From an uncultured Pelagibacteraceae bacterium (GTDB lineage: Bacteria; Pseudomonadota; Alphaproteobacteria; Pelagibacterales; Pelagibacteraceae), in NCBI GenBank assembly GCA_902567765.1, contig CACFNI010000007.1:1-54730 (forward strand): a DNA stretch of 54,730 bases, in the 5' to 3' direction. Positions 9,917-20,737 of the stretch are shown piece after piece. Under the pieces are notes generated by a model, which was not told the origin of the DNA, did no database searches, and saw only the letters and a program-made list of their open reading frames with translations. The position numbers and the translations under genes are program-made. Positions within the stretch are counted from its first letter, which is position 1, and each line of letters opens with the position of its first letter.

Positions 9917-10702
9917 TTAAGTTATATTTTTAGGATCAGGCATACCAACCTTATTGTAACCAGCATCTACATAATGAATTTCACCAGTCACACCACCTCC
10001 AAGATCACTTAATAGGTATAAAGCAGAATTTCCAACATCATGTATATCTACATTTCTTTTTAAAAAAGAATGATCTTCATTCCATTTATATAAAAATTTT
10101 GCATCACCAATAGCAGAAGCAGCTAAAGTTTTAATAGGTCCTGCGCTTATTGCATTTACTCTTATTCCCTTTGTCCCTAGATCCCTTGCTAGGTATTTAA
10201 CACTTGCTTCAAGGGCAGATTTACAAACACCCATTACATTATAGTTTGGAATAGCTTTATTAGACTCGTATGTTAAAGTAAGCATACTACCACCCTTATC
10301 CATTATTTTTGAAGCCTCTTTTGCAATCTCAGTAAATGAAAAACACGAAATTAGCATGCTCCTTAAAAAGTTCTCTCTAGAAGTATTTAAGTATTCTCCA
10401 GATAATTCTGATTTATCTGAAAAAGCTACTGCATGAACCACAAAATCAATTTTACCCCACTTATTTTTAATATCTTCAAAAAGCTTTAAAACTTCGTCTT
10501 TTTTCTCAACATCACAGCTAAATGTTATATTTGAATTTAATTTTTCCGCTAAAGGAATAACCCTTTTTTTTAGGGCATCCCCTAAATATGTGAACGCTAA
10601 TTCTGCACCTGCCTCAGCTAATTTTTGAGAAATACCCCATGCTATAGATCTCTCATTGGCAACGCCCATGATCAATCCCTTTTTTCCTTTCATTAAACTC
10701 AT
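9917..10702 (-). CDS. fabI: Enoyl-ACP reductase (NADH), FabI
   Basis: FabI carries out the last reductive step of each fatty acid elongation round, using NADH. The 261-residue SDR-fold protein starts with the nucleotide-binding segment KGLIMGVANERSIAWGI and has the FabI catalytic spacing Y154-x2-M157-x3-K161 in NYNVMGVCKSAL, with a second Tyr at 145. The C-terminal LLSDLGGGVTGEIHYVDAGYN is typical. It lies 3 nt downstream of fabB in a fabA-fabB-fabI operon, a common alphaproteobacterial order. Confidence 0.97.
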   Translation of the reverse strand: MSLMKGKKGLIMGVANERSIAWGISQKLAEAGAELAFTYLGDALKKRVIPLAEKLNSNITFSCDVEKKDEVLKLFEDIKNKWGKIDFVVHAVAFSDKSELSGEYLNTSRENFLRSMLISCFSFTEIAKEASKIMDKGGSMLTLTYESNKAIPNYNVMGVCKSALEASVKYLARDLGTKGIRVNAISAGPIKTLAASAIGDAKFLYKWNEDHSFLKRNVDIHDVGNSALYLLSDLGGGVTGEIHYVDAGYNKVGMPDPKNIT

Positions 10703-10705
10703 CGA

Positions 10706-11917
10706 TTAGACTTTCTCAAATACTAGGGTTGCATTTGTTCCACCAAACCCAAAACTATTAGACATGATAGAATTTAAATTTACGTTTTTTTCTACCTTAG
10801 TAATAATAGGAAATTTTTTAGCTTCATCATCCATATCATTAATATTTATTGATGCTGATATAAAATTATTTTTCATCATAATTAAACTATAAACTGCCTC
10901 ATGAACTGAAGTTGCACCTAAAGAGTGTCCAGATAATGATTTTGTTGAACTGATTTTTGGTACATTATCTTTAAAAACTTCACCTACTGCTTTAAGTTCA
11001 GTTATATCTCCAACAGGAGTAGAGGTTCCGTGTGTATTTATGTAATCAATTTTGTTTTTACTTGTGTTCAATGCCATTTGCATACATCTAACCGCACCCT
11101 CGCCAGATGGTGCAACCATATCATATCCATCAGAAGTCGCTCCATATCCTGTAATTTCTGCATAAATTTTTGCTCCTCTTGATTTTGCATGTTCATATTC
11201 TTCCAAAACCAAAACACCACCTCCTCCTGATATTACAAAGCCATCTCTTGTTTTGTCATATGGTCGTGAAGCTTTTTCTGGAGTATCATTATATTTTGAT
11301 GAAAGTGCAGTCATAGCATCAAACATAGCAGTCATTGCAAAATGAACTTCGTCGCTACCACCAGCGAATATTATTTTTTGTTTTCCTAATTGAATTAATT
11401 CCATTGCATTTCCAATGCAATGTCCACTCGTAGCACAAGCTGAACTGATAGTATAATTTACACCTTTAATTTTAAATGGTACTGCGAGTGTGGCTGAGGC
11501 TGTACTAGACATTGTTCGTGGAACAACAAATGGGCCCATTCTTCTCGGACTTTTTTCCCTCGTTTTATCTGCAGCTAATATTACATTTTCAATTGAAGGA
11601 CCCCCTGATCCCATAATCATACCTGTAGAAACATTACTCACATCTTTTTCTTCTAATCCCGAGTCTTTTACTGCCTCAGCCATGGAGATATAATTATAGG
11701 CTGAACCTGGTCCCATGAATCTTATAAACTTTCTATCAACATGGTCTTCAAGTTTTATATTCGGCTTACCATGTACATGGCTTTTTAAATTATATTCTTT
11801 GTATTCTTCACTAAATGTAATCCCGGATTTTGAATTAATTAATGACTCACAAACTTCTTGCTGATTATTTCCTAAACAAGACACTACCCCAATTCCTGTG
11901 ACTACTACCCTTTTCAT
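10706..11917 (-). CDS. fabB: 3-oxoacyl-ACP synthase I (FabB)
   Basis: FabB is the condensing enzyme needed to elongate the cis-unsaturated intermediates released by FabA. The 403-residue protein has the nucleophile Cys161 ([13 protein letters not shown]) and the two catalytic His motifs [12 protein letters not shown] and [13 protein letters not shown], plus the C-terminal [14 protein letters not shown]. It starts one base after the fabA stop. Pairing with fabA distinguishes it from FabF. Confidence 0.95.
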   Translation of the reverse strand: MKRVVVTGIGVVSCLGNNQQEVCESLINSKSGITFSEEYKEYNLKSHVHGKPNIKLEDHVDRKFIRFMGPGSAYNYISMAEAVKDSGLEEKDVSNVSTGMIMGSGGPSIENVILAADKTREKSPRRMGPFVVPRTMSSTASATLAVPFKIKGVNYTISSACATSGHCIGNAMELIQLGKQKIIFAGGSDEVHFAMTAMFDAMTALSSKYNDTPEKASRPYDKTRDGFVISGGGGVLVLEEYEHAKSRGAKIYAEITGYGATSDGYDMVAPSGEGAVRCMQMALNTSKNKIDYINTHGTSTPVGDITELKAVGEVFKDNVPKISSTKSLSGHSLGATSVHEAVYSLIMMKNNFISASININDMDDEAKKFPIITKVEKNVNLNSIMSNSFGFGGTNATLVFEKV

Positions 11918-12421
11918 TTATTTAAATAATCCAACTTTTAAGTTTTCTGTAGAATAAATTTTTTTACCATCTGCTAACAAAACTCCATTAGCCAATCCAA
12001 CTGTAGTGCCTTCTTTAATTAAAATTCTTTTCATATCAATTATATACTCAGCAATTTTGACATTTTTTAAAACTTCACCTGTGAACTTTACACTTCCTAC
12101 ACCCAAAGCTCTTCCCTTTCCTGGGTTGCCAAGCCATCCAAGATAAAATCCAACTAATTGCCACATTGCATCTAACCCTAAACATCCTGGCATTACTGGA
12201 TCCTCTTTAAAGTGGCAATTAAAAAACCAAAGATCATCTTTGATATCTAGCTCTGCTTTAATTAAACCCTTTTTAAAAGCTCCATCATTATCTTTAATTT
12301 CTGTTATTCTGTCAAACATTAGCATTGGTGGTAAGGGCAATTTAGCGTTTCCAGGACCGAAAAGTTCACCATTTCCACAACTAATTAGGTCGTCGTAATT
12401 GTATGATTTTTTTTTCTCCAT
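11918..12421 (-). CDS. fabA: 3-hydroxydecanoyl-ACP dehydratase/isomerase FabA
   Basis: FabA dehydrates 3-hydroxydecanoyl-ACP and isomerises the product to the cis-3 form, the branch point to unsaturated fatty acids. The 167-residue hot-dog protein has the active-site His70 (FFNCHF) and Asp84 ([10 protein letters not shown]) at the usual numbering. It is the first gene of the fab operon, divergent from the Fur-family regulator; the 75-bp gap (12422-12496) must hold both promoters and is almost pure A/T. Confidence 0.97.
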   Translation of the reverse strand: MEKKKSYNYDDLISCGNGELFGPGNAKLPLPPMLMFDRITEIKDNDGAFKKGLIKAELDIKDDLWFFNCHFKEDPVMPGCLGLDAMWQLVGFYLGWLGNPGKGRALGVGSVKFTGEVLKNVKIAEYIIDMKRILIKEGTTVGLANGVLLADGKKIYSTENLKVGLFK

Positions 12422-12496
12422 AGTTTTAACCTTATTACTTTATTTGTGATTATTATAATATATAAATTCCTTATAATTATACAAATTAAGTAAAAA

Positions 12497-12907
12497 ATGA
12501 ATAAGAAAGAGAATTTTATAAATAAATTAAGATCCTCAGGATTAAGACCGACTAGACAGAGAATTGAAATTTGTAAAGTTCTATATGATCGAAAAAAAAC
12601 TTTTCATTTCACAATAGACACCCTAAGCAAAATTTTAAGAAAAAAATCAAAAGAGAGGATTTCATTGGCAACTATTTATAATACCGTTTATGCGTTCAAA
12701 AATAAAAATTATTTAAAAGAGATCACTTTAAATACAAATAAGACTTATTTTGACACAAACGTCACGAGTCATCATCATTTTTTAGATGAGAACTCAAATC
12801 GTCTCATAGATTTAAAAAATAGCGATGTTGGAAAAGTTAAAATAAAGAGAAAAATTCCTGGAAAAAAAATAAAATCTATTGAAATTTTAGTAAGAATAAG
12901 TGACTAA
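12497..12907 (+). CDS. irr: Fur-family regulator, Irr-like
   Basis: A 136-residue Fur-superfamily protein: winged-helix DNA-binding half (LRSSGLRPTRQRIEICKVLY, then ISLATIYNTVYAFK) followed by a dimerisation/metal-binding half with the cluster HHH at 92-94. It has a single cysteine and lacks the CxxC pairs of zinc-structured Fur/PerR proteins, which fits Irr, the haem-responsive iron regulator of Alphaproteobacteria. The divergent fabA neighbour is a known Irr context. PerR-like behaviour is the alternative, since katG lies just downstream behind a matching operator. The C terminus is short. No classic Shine-Dalgarno is seen. Confidence 0.85.
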   Translation: MNKKENFINKLRSSGLRPTRQRIEICKVLYDRKKTFHFTIDTLSKILRKKSKERISLATIYNTVYAFKNKNYLKEITLNTNKTYFDTNVTSHHHFLDENSNRLIDLKNSDVGKVKIKRKIPGKKIKSIEILVRISD

Positions 12908-12970
12908 AATAGAAAAATAAAGTTATAAAAATATTATAAATAATTAAATTTCTGAGACATTTTTGCATCG

Positions 12971-15231
<2,261 letters not shown>

Positions 15232-15244
15232 AAAAATTAACTGC

Positions 15245-15309
15245 TGAGAATAGTTATCATTAGAAGTTATTTTTCATAAATTTTTAAAATTTTTTGCAAA
15301 CGATTATCA
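15245..15309 (+). promoter_or_regulatory. Two Fur-box-like sites between katG and the Cys-rich ORF
   Basis: TGAGAATAGTTATCA (15245-15259) matches the 7-1-7 Fur pattern TGATAAT-N-ATTATCA at 12 of 14 positions, and TGCAAACGATTATCA (15295-15309) matches at 11 of 14. The shared half TTATCATTA recurs exactly 50 bp apart. They could be iron-responsive sites for the 58-residue protein at 15360. In so AT-rich a genome the match is suggestive only. Confidence 0.35.
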
Positions 15310-15359
15310 TTAACTCTTAATTTAGTTGAAAAATTCAAAACAATTCTTATTTTACATTT

Positions 15360-15536
15360 ATGACAACAGAAACGTATAACTGTAAAAAATGTGGTTTATC
15401 TATTTCGTCAACTTGTTCAAAGTGCGATAGAGTAGTAGATGTTAAAGTTCTTGATGATGGTTGTATTGTTCAGACTACAAAATGCTCTGATTGTGCAAAT
15501 GTACCAGTTATCAAAGATATTTGTGCTACAAGATAA
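15360..15536 (+). CDS. 58-residue Cys-rich (zinc-ribbon-like) protein
   Basis: This short ORF encodes 58 residues with eight cysteines: C8-x2-C11, C19-x2-C22, C35, C42-x2-C45 and C55. Three CxxC knuckles suggest zinc or iron-sulfur binding. The spacing does not match rubredoxin or a known ribbon that I can name. It has balanced amino acid use (Val, Asp, Thr), unlike a random AT-rich ORF. It follows katG by 128 nt on the same strand, behind two Fur-box-like sites, so an oxidative-stress or iron role is plausible but inferred. A TTATTTTAC stretch just upstream of the ATG could be a -10 for a short-leader transcript. Confidence 0.7.
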   Translation: MTTETYNCKKCGLSISSTCSKCDRVVDVKVLDDGCIVQTTKCSDCANVPVIKDICATR

Positions 15537-15550
15537 ACTTATTTAAATTA

Positions 15551-15574
15551 GTAAAACCCTTTACTGGGTTTTAC
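15551..15574. terminator. Hairpin between convergent Cys-rich ORF and SH3 gene
   Basis: Perfect arms GTAAAACCC (15551-15559) and GGGTTTTAC (15566-15574) flank a 6-nt loop. It lies 14 nt after the stop of the 58-residue ORF and overlaps the stop codon of the SH3 gene. Neither side has a long T run, so it may act as a weak bidirectional terminator or as an mRNA 3'-end stabiliser. Confidence 0.5.
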
Positions 15575-16004
15575 CCCACAAGCTGTCTGTTTTAATCCAG
15601 CCATTAAAACCTGCTGTTTTAACATTGCACCAATTTTTTTTGCAACCTTTATATTTAAGTAACCTACCCTTTTGTATTCTAGCAATTGGTTTAGAAAAAA
15701 GTGTGGGTTTTCTGAAAAGTATTTTATTTCTAGTGACTATGAAGGATTTTGATTTTTTTAATTGAGAAATATGTATCCAGCCACTATTTTTTTTTAGGTC
15801 TATAATTTTTCTAAAATTTTCTTTTTTATCAATTACTTTTAGTGGCAAGTTAACTTTTCTGTAAATATATTTTACTTCATAATCAAATCCAGGACCATAC
15901 CTTACGTTAACCTTATTTTTTTTCAATGAAAGAAAAGAATCGTCTGAAATAGAAAAAGAAGGAAAAATTATTAATATAAAAAATAAAATTGAAATTTTTT
16001 TCAT
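15561..16004 (-). CDS. Secreted bacterial SH3-domain protein
   Basis: A 147-residue protein with a signal peptide (MKKISILFFILIIFPSFSIS, cleavage near residue 20) and two SH3-like modules (about 22-82 and 85-145). Landmarks are VNVRYGPGFDYEVKYIY, GWIHISQL and GWIKTDSLWG, as in the SH3_4 (PF06347) family of alphaproteobacterial periplasmic proteins, which probably bind cell wall or other envelope ligands. It follows the ThiF-like gene by 17 nt and may be co-transcribed with it. The exact ligand is unknown. Confidence 0.8.
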   Translation of the reverse strand: MKKISILFFILIIFPSFSISDDSFLSLKKNKVNVRYGPGFDYEVKYIYRKVNLPLKVIDKKENFRKIIDLKKNSGWIHISQLKKSKSFIVTRNKILFRKPTLFSKPIARIQKGRLLKYKGCKKNWCNVKTAGFNGWIKTDSLWGKTQ

Positions 16005-16021
16005 AAATTCTATTTTGATCT

Positions 16022-16759
16022 TTATTTTTTTTTAAATTTAACTTTTCTAAAGTTTAGATTTAACAAGTCAATTATTAATAATTGATTTTTTAAGTTTTGG
16101 CCAATTTCTATTATCATTTTTAAAGCTTCGTTTGCTTGAGTAGCACCTACAATTGATGCTGTTGTTCCAAGAACACCTTCAAATTCACAATTTAAAATAT
16201 CGTCTGAAATGTCATCTTCTTGATAAAAATTTTTTAAAGATGCTGTTTTTTTGTCTTTGAAATCAAATGTAAAAACATGTCCGTCAAATTTACTTATTGC
16301 ACCAGTAACTAGTTTTTTTTTAAACTTTAAACAATAATCGTTAATGAGGAATTTAGTTTTAAAATTATCAGATCCATCAATAATAAGATCATAATTTTTA
16401 ATTATCTTCCTTATATTTTTTTCATTTAATCTTGTTTTATATATTTTGATTTTTGTATCGGGATTAATATCTTTAAGTTTTTTAGCAGCTACACTTACTT
16501 TTGTTTTTTTTACATCCTTAGAACTAAATAAACTCTGTCTATGAATATTTGAAATACTGACAATGTCATTATCTACTAGACCGATCGATCCAACGCCGGC
16601 TCTTGTTAAATTTTCTGCAGCAGGACATCCCAAGCCACCTATACCAACGATCAAAATTTTAGCAGACAAAATTTTTTTCTGTCCTAAAGCTCCTATATTT
16701 TTCAGAACTAATTGTCTTGAAAATCTTTCAATTTGTGATTTACCTAACATGTTACTCAT
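16022..16759 (-). CDS. ThiF/MoeB/HesA-family adenylyltransferase
   Basis: A 245-residue E1-like enzyme that would adenylate the C-terminal glycine of a small sulfur carrier (ThiS or MoaD type). The ATP site (GIGGLGC, near residues 39-45), the arginine region NIHRQSLF and the Asp in IIDGSDNFKTK are present. The zinc-binding cysteines are not: the first CxxC is absent, only one Cys remains before EGVLG, and the C terminus (LLNLNFRKVKFKKK) lacks the last CxxC. The role as MoeB or ThiF cannot be settled from sequence. Its start overlaps the dut stop by 4 nt. Confidence 0.85.
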   Translation of the reverse strand: MSNMLGKSQIERFSRQLVLKNIGALGQKKILSAKILIVGIGGLGCPAAENLTRAGVGSIGLVDNDIVSISNIHRQSLFSSKDVKKTKVSVAAKKLKDINPDTKIKIYKTRLNEKNIRKIIKNYDLIIDGSDNFKTKFLINDYCLKFKKKLVTGAISKFDGHVFTFDFKDKKTASLKNFYQEDDISDDILNCEFEGVLGTTASIVGATQANEALKMIIEIGQNLKNQLLIIDLLNLNFRKVKFKKK

Positions 16760-17193
16760 TTACCAGTTGAACCAAAACCTCCCTCACCTCTTATTGTTTT
16801 TGGAAGATCTTTTGTCTCTTCTAGTTCCATCTTAATAATTGGTGTTAAAACCATTTGAGCAATTCTATCATTATTATTAATAATAAAATTTTCATTTCCA
16901 TGGTTAAATAAAATGATTTTTAACTCTCCTCTATAATCACTATCAATTGTTCCTGGTGTATTTAGAACAGTAATATTATTTTTTGCAGCAAGTCCTGATC
17001 TTGGTCTAATTTGAATTTCATATTCTTTTGAAAAAGCAACAGATAATCCAGTTGGCACAAGGCATGATTTACCTGGTTTTAGTTCAATTGGTTTATCTAT
17101 AAATGCCATTAAATCCATACCAGATGCACCATTTGTTTTATAAGAAGGCAACTGAACAGAAGGTTTTAACTTTTTAATAAAAATTTTAACCAT
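16756..17193 (-). CDS. dut: dUTP diphosphatase
   Basis: Dut hydrolyses dUTP to dUMP, keeping uracil out of DNA and feeding dTMP synthesis. All five motifs of the trimeric family are visible in 145 residues: GASGMDLMA, RPRSGLAAKN, GTIDSDYRGE, DRIAQMV and the C-terminal RGEGGFGSTG. It sits between coaBC (1-nt overlap) and the ThiF-like gene (4-nt overlap). The coaBC-dut pairing is widespread in proteobacteria. Confidence 0.98.
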   Translation of the reverse strand: MVKIFIKKLKPSVQLPSYKTNGASGMDLMAFIDKPIELKPGKSCLVPTGLSVAFSKEYEIQIRPRSGLAAKNNITVLNTPGTIDSDYRGELKIILFNHGNENFIINNNDRIAQMVLTPIIKMELEETKDLPKTIRGEGGFGSTGK

Positions 17194-18392
17194 TAGTTTA
17201 AATGATTAATAATTCTCTCTACTATTTCATCAGATATTTCAGATTTTGATTTAAATGAAATTTTTTCATTTTTATGATTTTTATAAAAAATTGAAACTTC
17301 ATTAAAATCTGAATTAAAGCCAATTTTTTTATTAGATACATCATTTGCAACTATCCAATCGCAATTCTTTTCATTAAGTTTTTTGTTTGAATAGTTTTCT
17401 AAATTATTTGTTTCTGCAGCAAAACCAATAACAAGCTTTGGTCTTAAAGAATTATGATTAGAAATATAGCTGAGGATATCTACATTTTTTTCTAGTTCCA
17501 GGTTAAATTTGGTTTCTTTCTTTATTTTTTCTTTAGAAATTTCTCTTACCTTGTAATCACCTACAGCAGCTGAAAATATAGCAACATCGGTAGGTAAGCT
17601 ATATCGCGTAGCATGAAACATCTCTTCTGCAGTTTCAACTCTGATTAAATTTATATCATTTTCTGCTTTTAAACTGGTTGGTCCAGAAATTAAAGTAGTT
17701 TCAAAACCTTTTTTTGATAACGACTTTGCTAATGCGTATCCTTGTTTCCCACTTGATTTATTTGAAATAAATCTTACTGGATCTATATATTCATGTGTAG
17801 GACCTGCAGTAACTAAAGCTTTAAATTTCTTATTTTTCGAAAAGTTTTTGAAATACATTTCAATTTTTTCTTCAATTTTTTTTGGTTCAGACATTTTACC
17901 CTCTCCAAATTCTCCACATGCCATATCTCCTATTTCAGGACCAATAAAATTGAATCCATATTTTTTCAATTTAATCACATTCTCCTTAGTTGATGGATGT
18001 TCCCACATTCTTACATTCATTGCTGGAACTAAAAATATGTCCTTGTTAGAAGCAAGTATTACAGTAGATGCTAAATCATCTGAGGAACCTGAGCTTAATT
18101 TTGCGATCGTGTTAGCAGTTATTGGAGCCACAATTATAACATCAGACCATCTAGATAAAGATATATGATCCATTTCAGTTTCATTTTCTAGGCTAAATAG
18201 GTCATCATAGACTTTTTCTTGTGATAGAGAGCTTATCGATAATGGGGTTACAAATTCTTTTGCACTTCTAGTTAAGATAGTTTTTATCAGTGCCCCTTTC
18301 TTTTTGAGAGATCTTATTAACTCCAAACTTTTGTAAGCAGAAATACCACCGCAAATTATCAAAAGTATTTTTTTATTTAAAAAACTGTTCAT
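17193..18392 (-). CDS. coaBC: Phosphopantothenoylcysteine synthetase/decarboxylase (bifunctional)
   Basis: CoaBC joins cysteine to 4'-phosphopantothenate and decarboxylates the product to phosphopantetheine for coenzyme A. The 399-residue protein has an N-terminal FMN decarboxylase domain (CGGISAYKSLEL, His76, and the Cys159 motif MACGEFGEGKMSEP) and a C-terminal synthetase domain from about 188 (TAGPTHEYIDPVRFISNKSSGK). It lies 8 nt after ubiB. Confidence 0.97.
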   Translation of the reverse strand: MNSFLNKKILLIICGGISAYKSLELIRSLKKKGALIKTILTRSAKEFVTPLSISSLSQEKVYDDLFSLENETEMDHISLSRWSDVIIVAPITANTIAKLSSGSSDDLASTVILASNKDIFLVPAMNVRMWEHPSTKENVIKLKKYGFNFIGPEIGDMACGEFGEGKMSEPKKIEEKIEMYFKNFSKNKKFKALVTAGPTHEYIDPVRFISNKSSGKQGYALAKSLSKKGFETTLISGPTSLKAENDINLIRVETAEEMFHATRYSLPTDVAIFSAAVGDYKVREISKEKIKKETKFNLELEKNVDILSYISNHNSLRPKLVIGFAAETNNLENYSNKKLNEKNCDWIVANDVSNKKIGFNSDFNEVSIFYKNHKNEKISFKSKSEISDEIVERIINHLN

Positions 18393-18400
18393 CAGTCAAA

Positions 18401-19981
18401 TTAAAATACTAATAGGCCTATAATTACAAGCAATAATAAACCAATAGCTGTTTGGTTTCTGAAAGCAATCATTTCTGTCTTTGCTTCATTTAAAGCATTG
18501 TATGAATTGGAATTTTGTGGAATTTGCCCACTAGCTAAAAAACTTAACGCTTGATTTGCTTTATCCATGATTTCTGGAAATTCAGGGAGTCTTTTTAATA
18601 CCTCTGTTGTATTTTTTAAAGTATCATTTAATGAGTTTATTGGATCTTTTGTTTCTTGAAGCCAATTTTCCAAAACTGGTTTTGAGGTTTCCCAAATATT
18701 TGTGTTAGGATTAAGTTTTCTAGCTACACCTTCTACTACTACCATAGTTTTTTGAAGCAGTAAAAGTTGTGGCTGAGTTTGCATGTTAAATTTTTCAGTT
18801 ACATCAAATAGTTGTTTTAATAGTTTTCCCCCAGAAATATCTTTAACAGTTTGTCCGAAAATTGGCTCACCAATGGATCTAAGAGCTTGTGCTAACTCAT
18901 CTACTGGTACATTTTTTGGAACTAATCCTGCAAGCAGATGTACCTCAGCAACTTTTTTATAATCTCTCTGAACAAAGCCATATAAAATTTCTGCTAAAAA
19001 TCTTTTGTTCAATTTATCTAATCTACCCATTATTCCAAAATCTATAGGTACAATCTGACCATTTTTATCGACAAAAATATTACCTTGATGCATATCAGCA
19101 TGAAAAAAACCATCTCTGACTGCATGTCTTAAAAAATGTTGAATTACATCTTTTGCAATTTGATTTGTATCAATATTTTGTTTTTGCAAAACCTCAGTTT
19201 CACGTATTGAACTTCCTTCAACCCAATCTAGCGTCATTACATTTTCACTTGTAAAATTCCAATATATATTTGGAACTTTAAAACCCACATCATTTTTAGT
19301 ATTTTCAGCATACTCATTTGCTGCAGCAGCTTCAAATCTTAAATCCATTTCATGATTTGTAATTTCTTTTAAAAGAAAGGTCACTTCAACCAATCTAAGT
19401 CTTTTAGTTTTTTTAATAACAGACTCAATTAGATAGGCAAAGAGCATAAGCGCATCTATTTCTTCATTAAAGATTTTTTTAATTTCAGGGCGTAAAATTT
19501 TTATTGCAACATCCTTAATTATTCCATCATCATTTATTTGAGCCTTGTGAACTTGTGCGATAGATGCTGCCGCAACTGGCTCACTCATATTAATTATTGA
19601 ACTAAACATTTGATCCCCCAAATCTTTTCTAATTATATTTTTTGCCTTGGATAGAGAGAAAGGAGGAAGTTTATCTTGTAGAGTTTCTAGTTGTTTTGAC
19701 AACTCTTCACCTATGATATCTGGTCGAGTCGCTAAAAACTGTCCAAGTTTGATAAAAGTAGTACCCATTGATTGTAAGGAATTTGACAATCTTTCTTTTT
19801 CCTCAATATTATAATTTACCTCATTTCTTTTTTTGATCGAAAAAGATAAAAAATAAAATAAAATTTTAATAGATTTAGGAATTTTATGAAACTTTGAGAA
19901 AATATCTAAAATTTCAGATTGTGCTAACTTTCTTCCAATTTTAAAAAGTATAATTAATCTTTTTATCATTTTATTTTCCAT
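18401..19981 (-). CDS. ubiB: ABC1-family kinase-like ubiquinone biosynthesis protein UbiB
   Basis: UbiB is an atypical protein-kinase-like ATPase required for ubiquinone synthesis, probably by mobilising the lipid intermediates. The 526-residue protein has the family landmarks: KxGQ motif TFIKLGQFLATRPD, an Ala-rich loop AAASIAQVHKA, the Lys of VAIKILRPEI, FFHADMHQGNIFVD and IDFGIMGRL. A C-terminal hydrophobic segment (TAIGLLLLVIIGLLVF) would anchor it in the inner membrane. It overlaps the ubiE 3' end by 16 nt. Confidence 0.96.
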   Translation of the reverse strand: MENKMIKRLIILFKIGRKLAQSEILDIFSKFHKIPKSIKILFYFLSFSIKKRNEVNYNIEEKERLSNSLQSMGTTFIKLGQFLATRPDIIGEELSKQLETLQDKLPPFSLSKAKNIIRKDLGDQMFSSIINMSEPVAAASIAQVHKAQINDDGIIKDVAIKILRPEIKKIFNEEIDALMLFAYLIESVIKKTKRLRLVEVTFLLKEITNHEMDLRFEAAAANEYAENTKNDVGFKVPNIYWNFTSENVMTLDWVEGSSIRETEVLQKQNIDTNQIAKDVIQHFLRHAVRDGFFHADMHQGNIFVDKNGQIVPIDFGIMGRLDKLNKRFLAEILYGFVQRDYKKVAEVHLLAGLVPKNVPVDELAQALRSIGEPIFGQTVKDISGGKLLKQLFDVTEKFNMQTQPQLLLLQKTMVVVEGVARKLNPNTNIWETSKPVLENWLQETKDPINSLNDTLKNTTEVLKRLPEFPEIMDKANQALSFLASGQIPQNSNSYNALNEAKTEMIAFRNQTAIGLLLLVIIGLLVF

Positions 19982-20673
19982 CCCGAGTGTATTGCAACTA
20001 TACCACCAGATAAGTTCCTATAACTACAATTTTCAAAACCGTTTTTTTTCATAAGATCGATTAACTGTTCTTGATTTACAAATTTTTGAATACTTTCTAT
20101 GAGATATTTATAAGGTTCATCATCGCCAACTATAATTTTTCCTATTCCCGGAATGATTTTTGAATAATTTTTGTAGAAGAAATTTAAATTTTCATTTTCA
20201 ATTTTTGCAAATTCTAAACACAAGAAACGCCCTCCTGGTTTTAAAACACGATATGCCTCTGAGAGTGATTTATTTAAATCTTTAGTATTACGTAATCCAA
20301 AACTTATTGAATAATAATCAAAAAATTCCTTTTTAACTGGTAAATTTTCAGCGGAACCAATCAACCATTTAATATTTTTATAATTTATTAATTTTTTTTT
20401 GCCATTTTCAATCATTCCTTTATTTGGATCAACACAAAAAATTTCCTCATCTCTATTTAAAATATCTAGATAGAGCTTGCCAATATCCCCAGTTCCGCAG
20501 GCAACATCTATCATTCTTTTACCTTTTGAAGGATTCATCGATAAAATTAAATCTTTTTTCCAAATTCTATGAACACCAAGAGACATTAAGTCATTCATCA
20601 AATCGTATTTGTCAAAGACCTTTTCAAATACTTTATTGACTAGTCCTTTCTTATTTTGAAGATGTTGTTCCAT
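19966..20673 (-). CDS. ubiE: Demethylmenaquinone/ubiquinone C-methyltransferase UbiE
   Basis: UbiE adds the C-methyl group of ubiquinone using S-adenosylmethionine. Motifs visible: NDLMSLGVHRIWK, the SAM-binding DVACGTGDIGK, FGLRNTKDL and RVLKPGGRFLCLEF. I start it at ATG 20673 (235 residues, MEQHLQNKKGLVNKVF); the frame is open to a TTG at 20703, but the added ten residues do not resemble the family. It is the first gene of the ubiE-ubiB-coaBC-dut run and is divergent from the restriction-modification module. Confidence 0.95.
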   Translation of the reverse strand: MEQHLQNKKGLVNKVFEKVFDKYDLMNDLMSLGVHRIWKKDLILSMNPSKGKRMIDVACGTGDIGKLYLDILNRDEEIFCVDPNKGMIENGKKKLINYKNIKWLIGSAENLPVKKEFFDYYSISFGLRNTKDLNKSLSEAYRVLKPGGRFLCLEFAKIENENLNFFYKNYSKIIPGIGKIIVGDDEPYKYLIESIQKFVNQEQLIDLMKKNGFENCSYRNLSGGIVAIHSGWKIK

Positions 20674-20737
20674 AATAAAATAAAGTTTAGAGAAAACTTT
20701 CAATAATTCAATGTGAAATTATGTTATATTAGTAGAA

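Noticed and set aside
12422..12496. Irr or PerR box in the fabA-irr divergent promoter
   Set aside because: AT-rich palindromic pieces such as TATAATTATA occur, but none matches a 7-1-7 site clearly.
15360..15536. Rubredoxin assignment for the Cys-rich ORF
   Set aside because: The cysteine spacing and absence of the CxxCG-Y pattern pair do not fit rubredoxin.
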